This document shows, piece by piece, positions 48,453-58,983 of a stretch of DNA of 64,000 nt (its first letter is position 1; each line of letters starts with the position of its first letter). Location: contig NC_065919.1 in assembly GCF_024586455.1 (NCBI RefSeq), forward strand, positions 8,159,368-8,223,367, written 5' to 3'. The translations under genes were made by a program, and so were the position numbers. This stretch comes from Bactrocera neohumeralis (Eukaryota; Arthropoda; Insecta; Diptera; Tephritidae). The notes under the pieces were generated by a model. It did not search any database. It saw only the letters and a list, made by a program, of their open reading frames with translations, and was not told the origin of the DNA.

Positions 48453-48739
48453 GCGCGCATCAAATCGCATAAACGTCTATAGAACGGTTTATGAAACGGA
48501 AAATCGTATTCACAGTCGCTAAAAAGTGTTTATAAATTTATGCATATTTGCAAATTGTGAAAACATTGCATTTACTTGGACTTAGTTGTGGTTAAACAAT
48601 AGTGAATATTTAGTTAAACGAATGCATATTTCTCTAATTTAGAAAGTTTTGCATATTTCAAATACGATAAAATGGTTTGTTTTGAATAAATATTGAACTT
48701 TTTTATCTTTCACTTGAAAGTGCTGCCTCTTGTCATATT

Positions 48740-49220
48740 ACTGATACTCGCACTACTTGTTGCACATAGCATAATAGTTTCGTACACGTAGCGGTTAGTT
48801 GTAACACCTAAACCTAATCGAGTTGGATATAGCGTAATATTCAGATATCAAATTAATCAGAGTTAAGAACCAGTTGAATTTCGGGTGACTATATGTCACG
48901 TCCTTGCAAGCGATAACTTGAGTATAATTTAAGAGATCTTAAAGAAACTTGATTGAAACGGCATCGGAGAATTGTCATGCACACAAAATTCCGTCAATCA
49001 AAAAGCTTAATATAAGTAAAGCCCAAATTAAGATATCAAAATGTAATTTGGCACAGCGAATGGCAGAAGGGAGCGTATGTGGTTGAAATATATTTTCGGA
49101 AAGTGGACGTGTCTGCACTCCCAATATATTTAAAGTTCATATATCACAAACCAGCACAGATATACCAACCAAACTAGCTGAGAGCAAGTCTTTCTAGCAC
49201 ATCCTCATAGAGTGTAAAAA
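48740..49220 (+). mobile_element. Decayed DINE-1-like element (family A)
   Basis: Starts with TTGTTGCACATAGCATAATA. It continues with GTAACACCTAAACCTAATCG, AGTTGGATATAG, AACTTGAGTA, AAATTAAGATATCAAAATG, AATTTGGCACAGCGAATGGC, GAAAGTGGACGTG and ATATATCACAAACCAGC, all in the order of the copy at 57907-58983. The (GTCY)n tract and 3' hairpin are lost. Confidence 0.7.
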
Positions 49221-49869
49221 TGTAAAATGCAATAAGAACCAAGCCCACCTTCTACAAAAAAGTAACGAATATAAGCTCTAATGACAACTTTAGAGTTGAC
49301 ATTAAATCGTTCATTTCGATTAATATCAGGTTTTCATAATTAAACTGAGTGAACAGCTTTCCTCAATCACAGCGTTGTTTTGAAAACAAATAAAATCGAT
49401 CTGGACTCAATATGCCACATATTCCACTGTACTCATTGACAAAAAATATTAATTAGCTTTCCTATAGTTGAGTCCATATAGCATAAAAGTTGCGCAACAT
49501 ATTTCAATATAGTAAAGATTATGGATATCGTATTATATATATGTATGTATGTAATTTCTCAGAGCACTGCTTTGTTTCTTTTTCCTATCCCTCACTTGAA
49601 AAGGCAGGCCTTTTAGTATACTCAGTCTAACCTTTATTTTTTCCAGTTTGTAAGTTTTTTCATGCTTTTTTATTATATTTTTGGGTATCTAAAAAGTCTT
49701 TCCTTGAGTTGAAATTAAATCTTTTTATTTTTCGAAGAATATAATATTTCACCAGTAAATCAATAGACAAATTTAAAACAGCGCAAACAAGTTATGCCTA
49801 TAGCTTTCTTTTAATGGAAAACGTAAATAGTTAATTTTTTAATCACACTAAAAGTGGATATTAACCCTT
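49221..49869. other. Intergenic, nothing recognised
   Basis: AT-rich, with no ORF of note and no repeat ends seen. Confidence 0.4.
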
Positions 49870-50180
49870 AAACACCGTAGCTGTTGCTACTGAGCAAAAT
49901 ATAATAATTTTCATTACATAACAGTTGTTTGTATTAACCAAACCTTATCGAGTTGAATAAAGAGTTGAGTATTTGTAGGGATCACAAAAGAGAAGACATC
50001 TGTGGGCTAAAAATTGGGACATGGCCCCGCCCCCAATAGCTTTAACGTATATATCTGACAAACATCTAAAGATATAACAACACAACTTGCTGTGAATGAT
50101 TTCGAGCCAAGAGAAGCAACCTGAAGAGATGCAAGCGCAGCCATTTCATCCAGAAAAATAAACGGTTGGGCGTGGTTTGT
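49870..50180 (+). mobile_element. Decayed DINE-1-like element (family A), 5' part
   Basis: GCTGTTGCTACTGAGCAAAA, AACAGTTGTTTGTATTAACC and TTATCGAGTTG match the family A start. After a deletion, ATGGCCCCGCCCCCAATAGC, TATATCTGACAAAC and ATTTCGAGCC match the middle. The likely 3' end of the same copy is 50780-50823, with a rosa-like relic between. Confidence 0.65.
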
Positions 50181-50214
50181 GGGTCGGTGAAATCATCGGT
50201 CCGTTTTTTTTTTT

Positions 50215-50530
50215 TCAGAAATTATATCGGTGAGCTGGTAACCATCAATGGCGACATGATTACCGACCATTTGATGAATGTAATTGACGCTCGATTGGCC
50301 AACAAGATCGTGTAATTTCACACCGTTTGATATTTTCCCGTGGGGATATGTAAAGTCTAAAGTCTATGCGGACAATCTCGCTACGATTCAAGCCTTGGAG
50401 CCAAGTCGCGAGTGCCACTCGCCAGTTACCAGTCGAAATGCTCCAAAAAGTCATTGAAAATTGGACTCAACGGATGAACCATCTGAGACATAGCCGCGGA
50501 TAATATTTCAAAGAGATAAAAAAAGAAGAT
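50215..50530 (+). pseudogene. Rosa-like (DD41D) transposase relic, C-terminal part
   Basis: The plus-strand frame reads DWPTRSCNFTPFDIFPWGYV and then KSKVYADNLATIQALEPSRE (about 50296-50415), the region with the third catalytic Asp (FTPFD for LTPLD). A nearby segment, NGDMITDHLMN, lies upstream at 50249-50281. The second catalytic motif between them is deleted. It lies inside a broken DINE-1-like element. The minus-strand ORF 50454-50260 is a shadow. Confidence 0.75.
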
Positions 50531-50779
50531 AAAAAATTAAATCCCAAGGAACTTGCTTTTGAATCATAATACACTTTCCCCATTAAATTTGAAGTTTCTG
50601 TCTGTGTCTTTTCTTAAAAAAAAAAGTAGGAAACCCCGAAAGGGATCGCCCTTTATAACTATCCCCCCTTAAACCTATCTGTCTAGCCCCAATATACGCA
50701 GCATACTGATTCCTTCCATCCTTGAAGCTTGAATTCTTCTGCAACACTTTTTATTCTAAAGCCTTGCCAAATTGCCAGA

Positions 50780-50823
50780 GTACAAGCGTTCGGTTACACC
50801 CAAATTTTAGGCCTTCCTTACTG
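50780..50823 (+). mobile_element. DINE-1-like 3' end (family A)
   Basis: GTTCGGTTACACCCAAATTT followed by AGGCCTTCCTTACTG matches the 3' hairpin and tail of family A (GTTCGGTGACACCCGAACTT, AGCCCTTCCTTACTTG). The hairpin is mutated. Confidence 0.7.
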
Positions 50824-51621
50824 CTGTCAATATTAAGAACTTAAATAATTTATATTTAAAATAAATCTAACAAGTGTTTTTGCTTTAAAAGCAATTTTCT
50901 CAAAAACCAAAAAAATAAATCGCAAAAATTAGCTGAAATGAGACAAAGTTTACAAGCTTTTTGAAAGTGATATTTTCTAAAAATAAACTAAACGGAAATT
51001 ACAAACTGAAGGTGGATATCAGCTGAAAATGTATGCAAAAACCAATTCCAAATAAATATTTACACATACATACGTATGTATGTATTTACTTGTGTGTGTG
51101 CAATACAAATTTAATTTTAGTATTTATGTATATATATAATACGTATAGTGATGGTGAATGAATTTAACTGAAATAAAAAAATTAAAAAAATATACTGCAT
51201 ACAAGTATTGCATAAATGAAAGAACAACTTAAATTTAATAAATAATTAGACAGATTTATTGGCATTATATTTACTAAATGTACATACCTACTGCTCCCGC
51301 TACACATTAGATAAATAAATATATATGTACATATTATATATATCAACTAGTTTTACAATTTAAAGTCTTAACTAACAACGAATGAATACACAACGCCGTC
51401 TTAAAGGATCTAATATATGTAAGTATGAATACAATGTTTTGATAGACTATAACTTGCAAGATAACTAACCAGAATTTTAAATTGATATCTCAAATAGTTT
51501 TTGAGTTACAGACTTCTAAATTATATTTCAATTTTCGAATTCGAATGATTACTTGGAGTCACACAATATGTTCTGTATGATAAAAAACCGAATTTAGGCA
51601 GGCCAAAAGCATCCAAAATGA
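50824..51621. other. Intergenic, nothing recognised
   Basis: Highly AT-rich. An ACATACATACGTATGTATGT palindromic microsatellite lies at 51063-51085. Confidence 0.4.
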
Positions 51622-52115
51622 TTAGTTTCTTAATTTTTTCATAAATATTCATAGGCACCCCTAAGAAAGCTCTCTAAGCATAAGCTTAATTGTAACAGGA
51701 AGGTTCTTTGCTTAATGGGTTTCTCTTTTTTCTTCTTCCTCTTCTTCTTCTTCTATCTCGCTTCCAACTATCTGAAAAAATTCATTGATTTTGTTGGAAA
51801 TTGAATTCTCTATTAAATTGTATCTTACGGGTTTTTCGTAAACCAAACCGTTAAAAGGATATTAACGGTTGAAATACTAATTACTAAACTATACTATTTT
51901 AAGTCCATTTTTTTTTCTTTGAAATTTTATAACTCCAAAAAGAAAATAAATTTAAATTGTAAAACTCAAAGTCTTGTAGGATAACTTTAAAGCGGAGAAC
52001 CTTCCCGTTACAATTGAGAAACTCATAATTGGAGAGACTTTCTTAGATAGGGGTGCCTAAGAACCTATTTTTCAGAGTAATAATAAACATTTTGGTGTTT
52101 TTTACCAACCCTAAT
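51622..52115. mobile_element. Fold-back element related to the 16622 MITE
   Basis: The arms 51653-51713 and 51990-52058 are inverted copies, roughly 80 percent alike with small indels. Both contain AGGCACCCCTA at the outside and AATTGTAACxGGAAGGTTCT toward the inside. A core of about 275 bases lies between them. The outer ends are ATTAG (51622) and ACCAACCCTAAT (to 52115). The right half, read in complement (ATTAGGGTTGGTAAAAAA, then GGTTCT, then AATTGTAACGGGAAGG), matches the left half of the MITE at 16622. It is non-coding. Confidence 0.7.
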
Positions 52116-52129
52116 ATTTAAATTAGCGC

Positions 52130-52835
52130 AATTAGTAAGCTGACACAGTAGTTGATAGCGTAATTTCGTCCACTATTTCATTGGGGCCTGCACCCAATAG
52201 ATGAGAAATGAAGTTGCTTACTTCTGGCCAAGACACTTCTGGCCGATATGCGATACGAGGTTACTGCCTTGGTTGCAGCTTGGCTGTCTACGTAGATATT
52301 GCCTCTGGAATTGCCTGCAGGTGCTTTAGAGTCCAACTTCGCTGCTTTCGCAATAGGAAAGACCACAGCGGGAAATATACTGCAGTGATCCAGCAACTTA
52401 AAAGGTTGCCTTATGCCTAACTCTGGACAGTATATTCCCGCACCAACTTCATCGTCCATTTTCGGACCATTGGTGTAGATGTTTAGAGTATTGCGAGTAG
52501 CTAACATTACTTTTCACAAGCCATCTTTTTCTATTATATGTTTACTTTGAGCCTGGTGTTTGGCCAACCGCCATTAATCACCGAGTTATACCCGAAGATT
52601 ATGTATGTAAATTCGCAGTTTTCAGCGAAGATGCCCATAGGTGACAAGTTTAGTACCAGTTCAAGAGCCGCCGTTGGAGTTCTTAAAGCGCCCATTATGC
52701 ACAGCGCAGCGAGCCTTTGAACCCTTTTCATTAGCTTCCGGTAGGTGAATTTCCGTACGCCTGTCCACCATACTACTGGTCTAACAATGGCTATCCAATA
52801 CTATTTTTTTTTTAATTTTTTACCTTTTGATCGTG
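52130..52835 (-). pseudogene. Non-LTR retrotransposon RT-tail and RNase H relic
   Basis: The minus strand reads KRVQRLAALCIMGALRTPTA and ALELVLNLSPMGIFAE (52731-52630), the conserved segment after the reverse transcriptase. NTLNIYTNGPKMDDEVGAGI follows (first RNase H Asp changed to Asn), then DHCSIFPAVVFPIAKAA (catalytic Glu lost: FPAVV for FQAEV) and IYVDSQAATKAV (third Asp kept). It has frameshifts and no reverse transcriptase core. It is a different lineage from the relic at 26174 (YCPELG signature after the first motif). Confidence 0.85.
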
Positions 52836-53309
52836 GTTTCATAATCCTGTCATAATTCTGCGCGTTTTAGTTGTTTCAATGCCTTCTTCTATGTGAAGAA
52901 TTTAGACAGTTACTTATATCGTATATACAAGACGATATAGTACACTCGTATGTGAACATAAGGAATTTGGAATTAGAATTCATTTGGGTTTCTCTGGTTT
53001 CGCTAGAATGTATATTATTTCAAAATTATTGAATTTAAAACTAATATTTTCAATATACTTATCAGTGTTGTGTTTACGTTTAGTTTATTGTCTTTCTTTT
53101 AATTTTTTATATTATATTTAAGTTTACTAATTTGCGTACTAAATAATGAACTCATAGAGCTCAAAAAAATCAACAATGGTAGCCACGTGCAACGCTTACT
53201 TCAGTGTGGGCGGAAAATGCACTAAAATTACGTATTTCCTGGAAGCCTGCCTAGTTAATTTCAATATATAACAAAATTAATAAATTGTATTTATTTTCAT
53301 GAAAGTATA
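52836..53309. other. Intergenic, nothing recognised
   Basis: AT-rich, without ORFs of note. Confidence 0.4.
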
Positions 53310-53311
53310 TA

Positions 53312-54850
53312 CAGGGTTCCTCAAAAAGAATAATATCATTATTAAGGAAATTTAAATATTTTTTATTTAATGTGAAGTCCAATCGATAAAATTAAGCTTT
53401 GAATATAATATCATTTAAATGGCCTCCACGACTTCTTTTGCTGGAACGAATTCGATGAACCCAATTTTCGAGTACTTTTTGCACTAATTTAAGTCATGAA
53501 TAGCACGTTCAATTTTAGCTTCTAAAGCTTGGACAGAGTCTGGATTATTGCTAAAGACCAATTACTTCAAATAACTGTACAAGATGTAGTCTAATGGTGT
53601 TAAATCACAACGTCGTGGTGGACATTCAATGTCACAATTTCTTGAAATAATCGAATCTCCAAACTTTTCTCGCAATAATTCGGTTGTTGTACGTGCTATG
53701 TGGCATGTAACCCCACCCTGTAGAAAACAGATGTTGTCAAGATCAACTTCTTACAATTGCGGATATAAATGGTCGGTTATCATCGATCTATACCACTCTG
53801 TATTGTTAGTAACGGTGTCACCAGGTTCATTTCGAAATAAGTACGGTTCGATGATTCCAACAGACCAAAACCCACACCAAACTGTCAATTTAAGTGAATG
53901 TAATGGTTCTTTATGAATAATTTGTGGTATTCTTCGCAACAGAATTGACAGTTTTGTTATGTATGGCACCACTCAGATAAAAGTGAGCCTCATTGGAGAT
54001 GATAATTTTCTTAATTATTTTTTTTTATTTTCATAATAAAATTGAACAATTTGTAAGCGTTCTTCTTGCGTATGTCTTTCCTTGATGAAATTGTAAACAT
54101 TATTGAATACAATGAAAACAAGAAAAAACGTTAACTTCGGCTGCACCGAAGCTAATATACCCTTCACAGGTGCAATTCTTTTAGTAACTATGTGTTCAGT
54201 TTGTATGGCAGCTATACGCTATAGTAAGCCGATCTGGAAACTTTCTTCGGAAATTACATTGTTGCCCTAGAAAATAATCTCTACGAAATTTCGTGAATAT
54301 ATCTTGTCAAATGCAAAAGTTTTCCATACCAGCACTAGATTCCGATCGTGCAGTTTGTATGGCTATATACTATAGTTAACCGATCTGAACATTTTTTTGG
54401 GAGATTACATTGTTGCTTTAGGAAATTTCATGTGCCAACTTTTCTGAAAATACATTGTGAAATGTGAAAGTTTTCCATACAATAGCTAAGATTCCGATCG
54501 TTCAATTTGTATGGCAGCTATACGTTATAGTGGTCCGATATCGCCAGTTCCGACAAATGAGCAGTTTCTTGAAGAGAAAATAACGTTGGCAAAATTTCAA
54601 AACGATATCATAAAAACTGAGGGGCTAGTTCGTATATATACAGACAGTCCGACAGACAGACAGACATAGCTAAATCGACTCAGCTCAACATACTGATCAT
54701 TTATATATATACTTTATAGGGTCTCCGATGCTTCCTTCTGGGTGTTTCAATATAAATATACCTGTTCAGGGTATAAAAATACATTTCATGACATATTAAA
54801 AATGGTCGAAACGACACTTTGAACTCATATAATCCCTATTGGAAAACCCG
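53312..54850 (-). pseudogene. Rosa-like (DD41D) transposon split by a DINE-1-like element
   Basis: On the minus strand PLHSLKLTVWCGFWSVGIIE (53900-53841 region), PYLFRNEPGDTVTNNTEWYR and MITDHLYPQL lead to VDLDNICFLQGGVTCHIA, the second catalytic motif with Gly for Asp. EKFGDSIISRN, RRCDLTPLDYILYSYLK and a stop come next. The altered and third catalytic positions are 41 residues apart, the rosa spacing. The left end at 53312 is CAGGGTTCCTCAAAAAG after a TA. The right end near 54850 is a weak complement, CGGGTTTTCCAATAG. The N-terminal half beyond 54118 is replaced by a 661-bp DINE-1-like insertion. Confidence 0.8.
54119..54779 (-). mobile_element. DINE-1-like element (family B), long copy
   Basis: The minus strand starts TTTATACCCTGAACAGGTAT and continues through AGACCCTATAAAGTATATAT, TGATCAGTATGTTGAGC, GTCGATTTAGC and (GTCT)n. 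It then carries three copies of a unit of about 153 bp marked by GCCATACAAA/TATAGCTGCC (TTTGTATGGC on + at 54200, 54354 and 54506). It ends in the hairpin CTTCGGTGCAGCCGAAG and TTAACGTTTTTTCTTGT. It is inserted in the rosa-like transposon around it. Confidence 0.85.
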
Positions 54851-54852
54851 AT

Positions 54853-56705
54853 ACATACATATACATTTACATAATAGACATATTATTATATATACTATAT
54901 ATTGATTTATTTAATATGCACCCACACGTACGCGTTTAGTATAATAAATGAATTAAAAATGAATGAAACTAATAATAACACGATACCGTTATCATAATAT
55001 GATTGCTTATCTCCCCATTTGATAAATATAATCATGACTAAATAGAAAAGCAAGCTGCTGTTGTAATATAATACATGTTGATATGTGTTAAAGAGGCAAT
55101 TACGAATACGAACCATATTCATAATTTATTCCTTGAAATTAAATAAACTTCTTCAAATGTTTATACATATAATTAACAACATTAAAACTTTTTTAAAAGA
55201 ATATAAATAAACGCTAAAATCCAGCAAAAACAGACACTATAATTTCAGAATACATACTTTACACTCTATATCTATGTACAGTGATGGCCACAAAATTCTC
55301 AGAAGCCTATAACTTCGCTGAAAGGAAAGAAAGATAAGTTGTTGTCCTTAATTGATACCAGAGAGACATACACTTTTCCTAGGCCTAAAAGCCTTGGTTC
55401 TCCAGTGACTCTGAAACGTATTATGTACATATACCATATAGTTGAAAATTATTACTTTATGTACGAATGTGGGATACCTGTAGGTATGGAACTGCATATA
55501 ATTGAAATTTGCTAACTTAAATAATGTTTCGAAATAATTTAATCCGCTCATTATATATGATAATACATGTGAATCAAACTATGGCAATAGATTTCCTGGT
55601 AAAATAGCTAACAAAATTCAAACCAATTTCCCACATATTGCTATAACAAATTTAATTAAATAACATTAAAGTATGTTATGTAGCACCAACGGACTATTTG
55701 ACGGAACTGAATTAAGGAAATTAATTAATTTAAATTGTCTTTGACTGCCTCTCGAAAGATGGCATCCTGAATATATACAGCGGTTATCATTGACACCGAG
55801 TCGACGCGGCGAAAATTGTGGTAAAGGTATATCTACAGCTTCAGAGTGCAGACTCCTATGATGAAGTGAAAATTCACTCCAAAAGTTGACAACCTGCCAT
55901 AGTTCCGAAGTTGCAAAATCCTTCTTACTTGCGACAAATAGCAAATGATGTCCAGGGAGCTAAAAGTACAGCTTTCTCGAGTTTTTGTTTTGTGAGAAAA
56001 AACTAGATAGAATCATAGTGTCGCTTCTTTTTTAAAAACCGACATTTAATATGTTGGAATACCTTGAACCTCAAGAGGCTTTATCGTTTCATTGTGTTTG
56101 CGAGTTGAAAGGGTTTTCGAATAACATGCCTTGTAAAACTGTCCAAGTGTGTCATCCAGCCCTTACCCATGTTAGGTTAAATTATCATTTTAGTAAGCCT
56201 TTTTGGATAATTTTTTAAATAATTAAATAAAAATTGCCATAACTAACGTTTTAGAGAAAAAGCTAAATAAATCCTACTTCGTAGGAAAATGTGTGTTACA
56301 CATAATACAGCTTACATAATACAGCTTACTGCAGCTGGGGGTGGTTGTAGGTAGAATTGTGCTATACTACCAAGGCTCGACATTTGTTTAAAGTTTTTGT
56401 GAATTGCGGTTGCAAGCTTCTCATGAAAATCATTTGATGCTCAGAATTTTGTAGAAAACAACAAAGCAAATGGAGGCCACGCATACAACGAGTACTTATG
56501 TAGACGCCACATGTATATAGAGAAGTTACGTAGTGCTTTTTCAAACACTACGTGTAGGTATATCTGAAACACTCTCCTGAGTTCATGTGAAATCTTACAG
56601 TATTGGCTTCCAAATATTAATGTTATTACATTTTTTTTATCTTTAATCGCTAATTCATCCAAGAACATTTGTGTACTGCAATAAAAATATATTATACAAC
56701 GCTGT
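54853..56705. other. Intergenic, no gene recognised
   Basis: Short ORFs without homology occur at 54907-55122, 55348-55551 and 55666-55944 (minus). The last lies in a less AT-rich block (55730-55930) that could be transposon debris. The word CATAATACAGCTTA repeats at 56299-56328. Confidence 0.35.
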
Positions 56706-57900
56706 TTATACTCTTGCAACATGTTGCTACAGAGTATAATAGTTTTTTTCACCTAATAGTCGTACGTATTACCAAACACTAAGCGAGATAGATATAGAGT
56801 TATATATATAAATGAACATGATGACGAAACAAGTTGAAATTTGGGAGACTGTCCGTTCGTCCGTGCAAGCAGAAACTTGAGCAAAAATGGAGATATCTTG
56901 ATGAAGCGCGCGCCTTGGAAATAAAGTACTAGTTCGTAGATGGGCGTAGTCGGACCACTTCCACGTCCACAAAACGCCATTAACCGAAAATGTAATAAAT
57001 ACCATAACTAAGCACCAAATTAAGATACAAAGCTCTAACTTAGCACAGGTCAACGCAAGTACCAAGGGGCACTTATGGATGAAATTTTTTTAAAAAGTGA
57101 GCGTGGCTCACCCTCTAATAAATTTAATAGACATACATATATCCTAAACCACTAAAGTGAGAACAACCAAATTCGCCGAGGGCAAACATTATAAGAGCTC
57201 CTACCGACAGTCTCAAAATGGATGAAATCGAATGATAACCCCGCTCAATCTCCATATAACGGTACTGCCAAAAACTACTAAAAGCGCGATAAATCAGTAA
57301 TTAAATACGCCAGAGATAAAAAATTTTACTCTTGAGATGGGACGAGAGGGCTTGAATGGAGCTGGGGTCAAAAGTGGAGGACGGTAGCGGCACCACTCAC
57401 TCTTAGAGGAAATCAAATATTCCAAGACATGCTCTACCAATTTTAACCAAATTTGGTACATGCCGTTCCTCGAACATTTCAGGTTACAGTGTGAAAATGG
57501 GCGAAATCGAACTGTAGCCACGCCTAGTTCCCATATAACTCAAACTTTCACATCTAGTAAACAATTCAAAACTAAATTAATGTATCAAGATGAAACTTTG
57601 CACGCATACGCTTTTAAGGTGTGGACCTCATTGAGCAGCTAGGTACTAAATATGTGGTCCCAGTGCTTATAGTTGACTTTTTACCGAAAATATCAGTCAA
57701 TGTGTGAGATATATAAATAATCGCAATTCAGAGAGAGTCCTTTCCTAATATTTGTATTTCTGTGTGCTACTAGTGGGTTGAATAGGGTCAATACTTCCTT
57801 TAGCCCCCATATGCTTAATAAAAAGATTTTCGAACTTCCGTATGAATTTATACCGCATATATCGGTTAATATGTGAGTTATCGTAGTAAAATTAAAAAAA
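56706..57900 (+). mobile_element. Diverged DINE-1-like element(s) (family A)
   Basis: Starts TATACTCTTGCAACATGTTG and CTACAGAGTATAATAG. It goes on with AGCGAGATAGATATAGAGTT, CCGTTCGTCCGTGCAAGC, GGAGATATCTTGATGAAGC, CCACGTCCACAAAACGCCAT and AAAGTGAGCGTGGCTC, and ends in decayed sequence running into the next copy. The (GTCY)n tract is reduced to two units. The 3' half after about 57270 shows further CCCCCAT/ATATCGGTTAATATG blocks that suggest parts of a second decayed copy. Confidence 0.7.
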
Positions 57901-57906
57901 CGTGTT

Positions 57907-58983
57907 TTTATACTCTCGCAACAATGTTGCTAACGAGAGTATTATAGTTTTGTTCACATAACGGTTGTTTGTAAGTCCTAAAACTAAAAGAGTCAGATAT
58001 AGGGTTATATATACCAAAGTGATCAGGGTGACGAGTAGAGTCGAAATCCGGATGTCTGTCTGTCCGTCCGTCCGTCTGTCCGTCCGTCCGTGCAAGCTGT
58101 AACTTGAGTAAAAATTGAGATATCATGATGAAACTTGGTACACGCATTTCTTGGCTCCATAAGAAGGTTAAGTTCGAAGATGGGCAAAATCGGCCTACTG
58201 CCACGCCCACAAAATGGCGGAAACCGAAAACCTATAAAGTGTCATAACTAAGCCATAAATAAAGATATTAAAATGAAATTTGGCACAAAGGATCGCATTA
58301 GGGAGGGGCATATGTGGACGTAATTTTTTTGGAAAAGTGGGCGTGGCCCCGCCCCCTACTAAGTTTTTTGTACATATCTCGGAAACTACTATAGCTATGT
58401 TAACCAAACTCTACAGAGTCGTTTTCTTCAGGCATTTCCATATACAGTTCAAAAATGGAAGAAATCGGATAATAACCACGCCCACCTCCCATACAAAGGT
58501 TATGTTGAAAATCACTAAAAGTGCGTTAACCGACTAACAAAAAACGTCAGAAACACTAAATTTTACGGAAGAAGTGGCAGAAGAAAGCTGCACCCAGGCT
58601 TTTTTTAAAAATTGAAAATGGGCGTGGCCTCGCCTACTTATGGACCAAAAACCATATCTCAGGAACTACTAGACCGATTTCAATGAAATTCGGTATATAA
58701 TATTTTCTTAACACCCTGATGACATGTACGAAATATGGGTGAAATCGGTTCACAACCACGCCTTCTTCCAATATAAAGCTATTTTGAATTCCATCTGATG
58801 CCTTCTCTGTATAATACGAGTATAAACATTAGGAACCAATGATGATAGCGGAATAAAACTTTACAAAAATACGGTATTTGAAAAATATGTAAATGACGTA
58901 TTATGAAATCTCGATTATCACTTTACCATGCGAGAGTATAAAATGTTCGGTGACACCCGAACTTAGCCCTTCCTTACTTGTTC
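57907..58983 (+). mobile_element. Best-preserved DINE-1-like element (family A)
   Basis: The start is a nested palindrome, TATACTCTCGCAACAATGTT and GCTAACGAGAGTA, followed by TATAGTTTTG. ATATAGGGTTATATATACC, TGATCAGGGTGACGAG, a (GTCY)n tract (58047-58092) and TTGAGATATCATGATGAAAC follow. Repeated CGCCCAC/GGGCGTGGC blocks come next, then GCGAGAGTATAAAATG. The end is the hairpin GTTCGGTGACACCCGAAC and TTAGCCCTTCCTTACTTG. It is the inverted counterpart of 192-1265. The ORFs inside it have no protein homology. Confidence 0.85.

Noticed and set aside
55666..55944. 92-codon minus-strand ORF
   Set aside because: No recognisable domain; composition suggests transposon debris but no family could be named.
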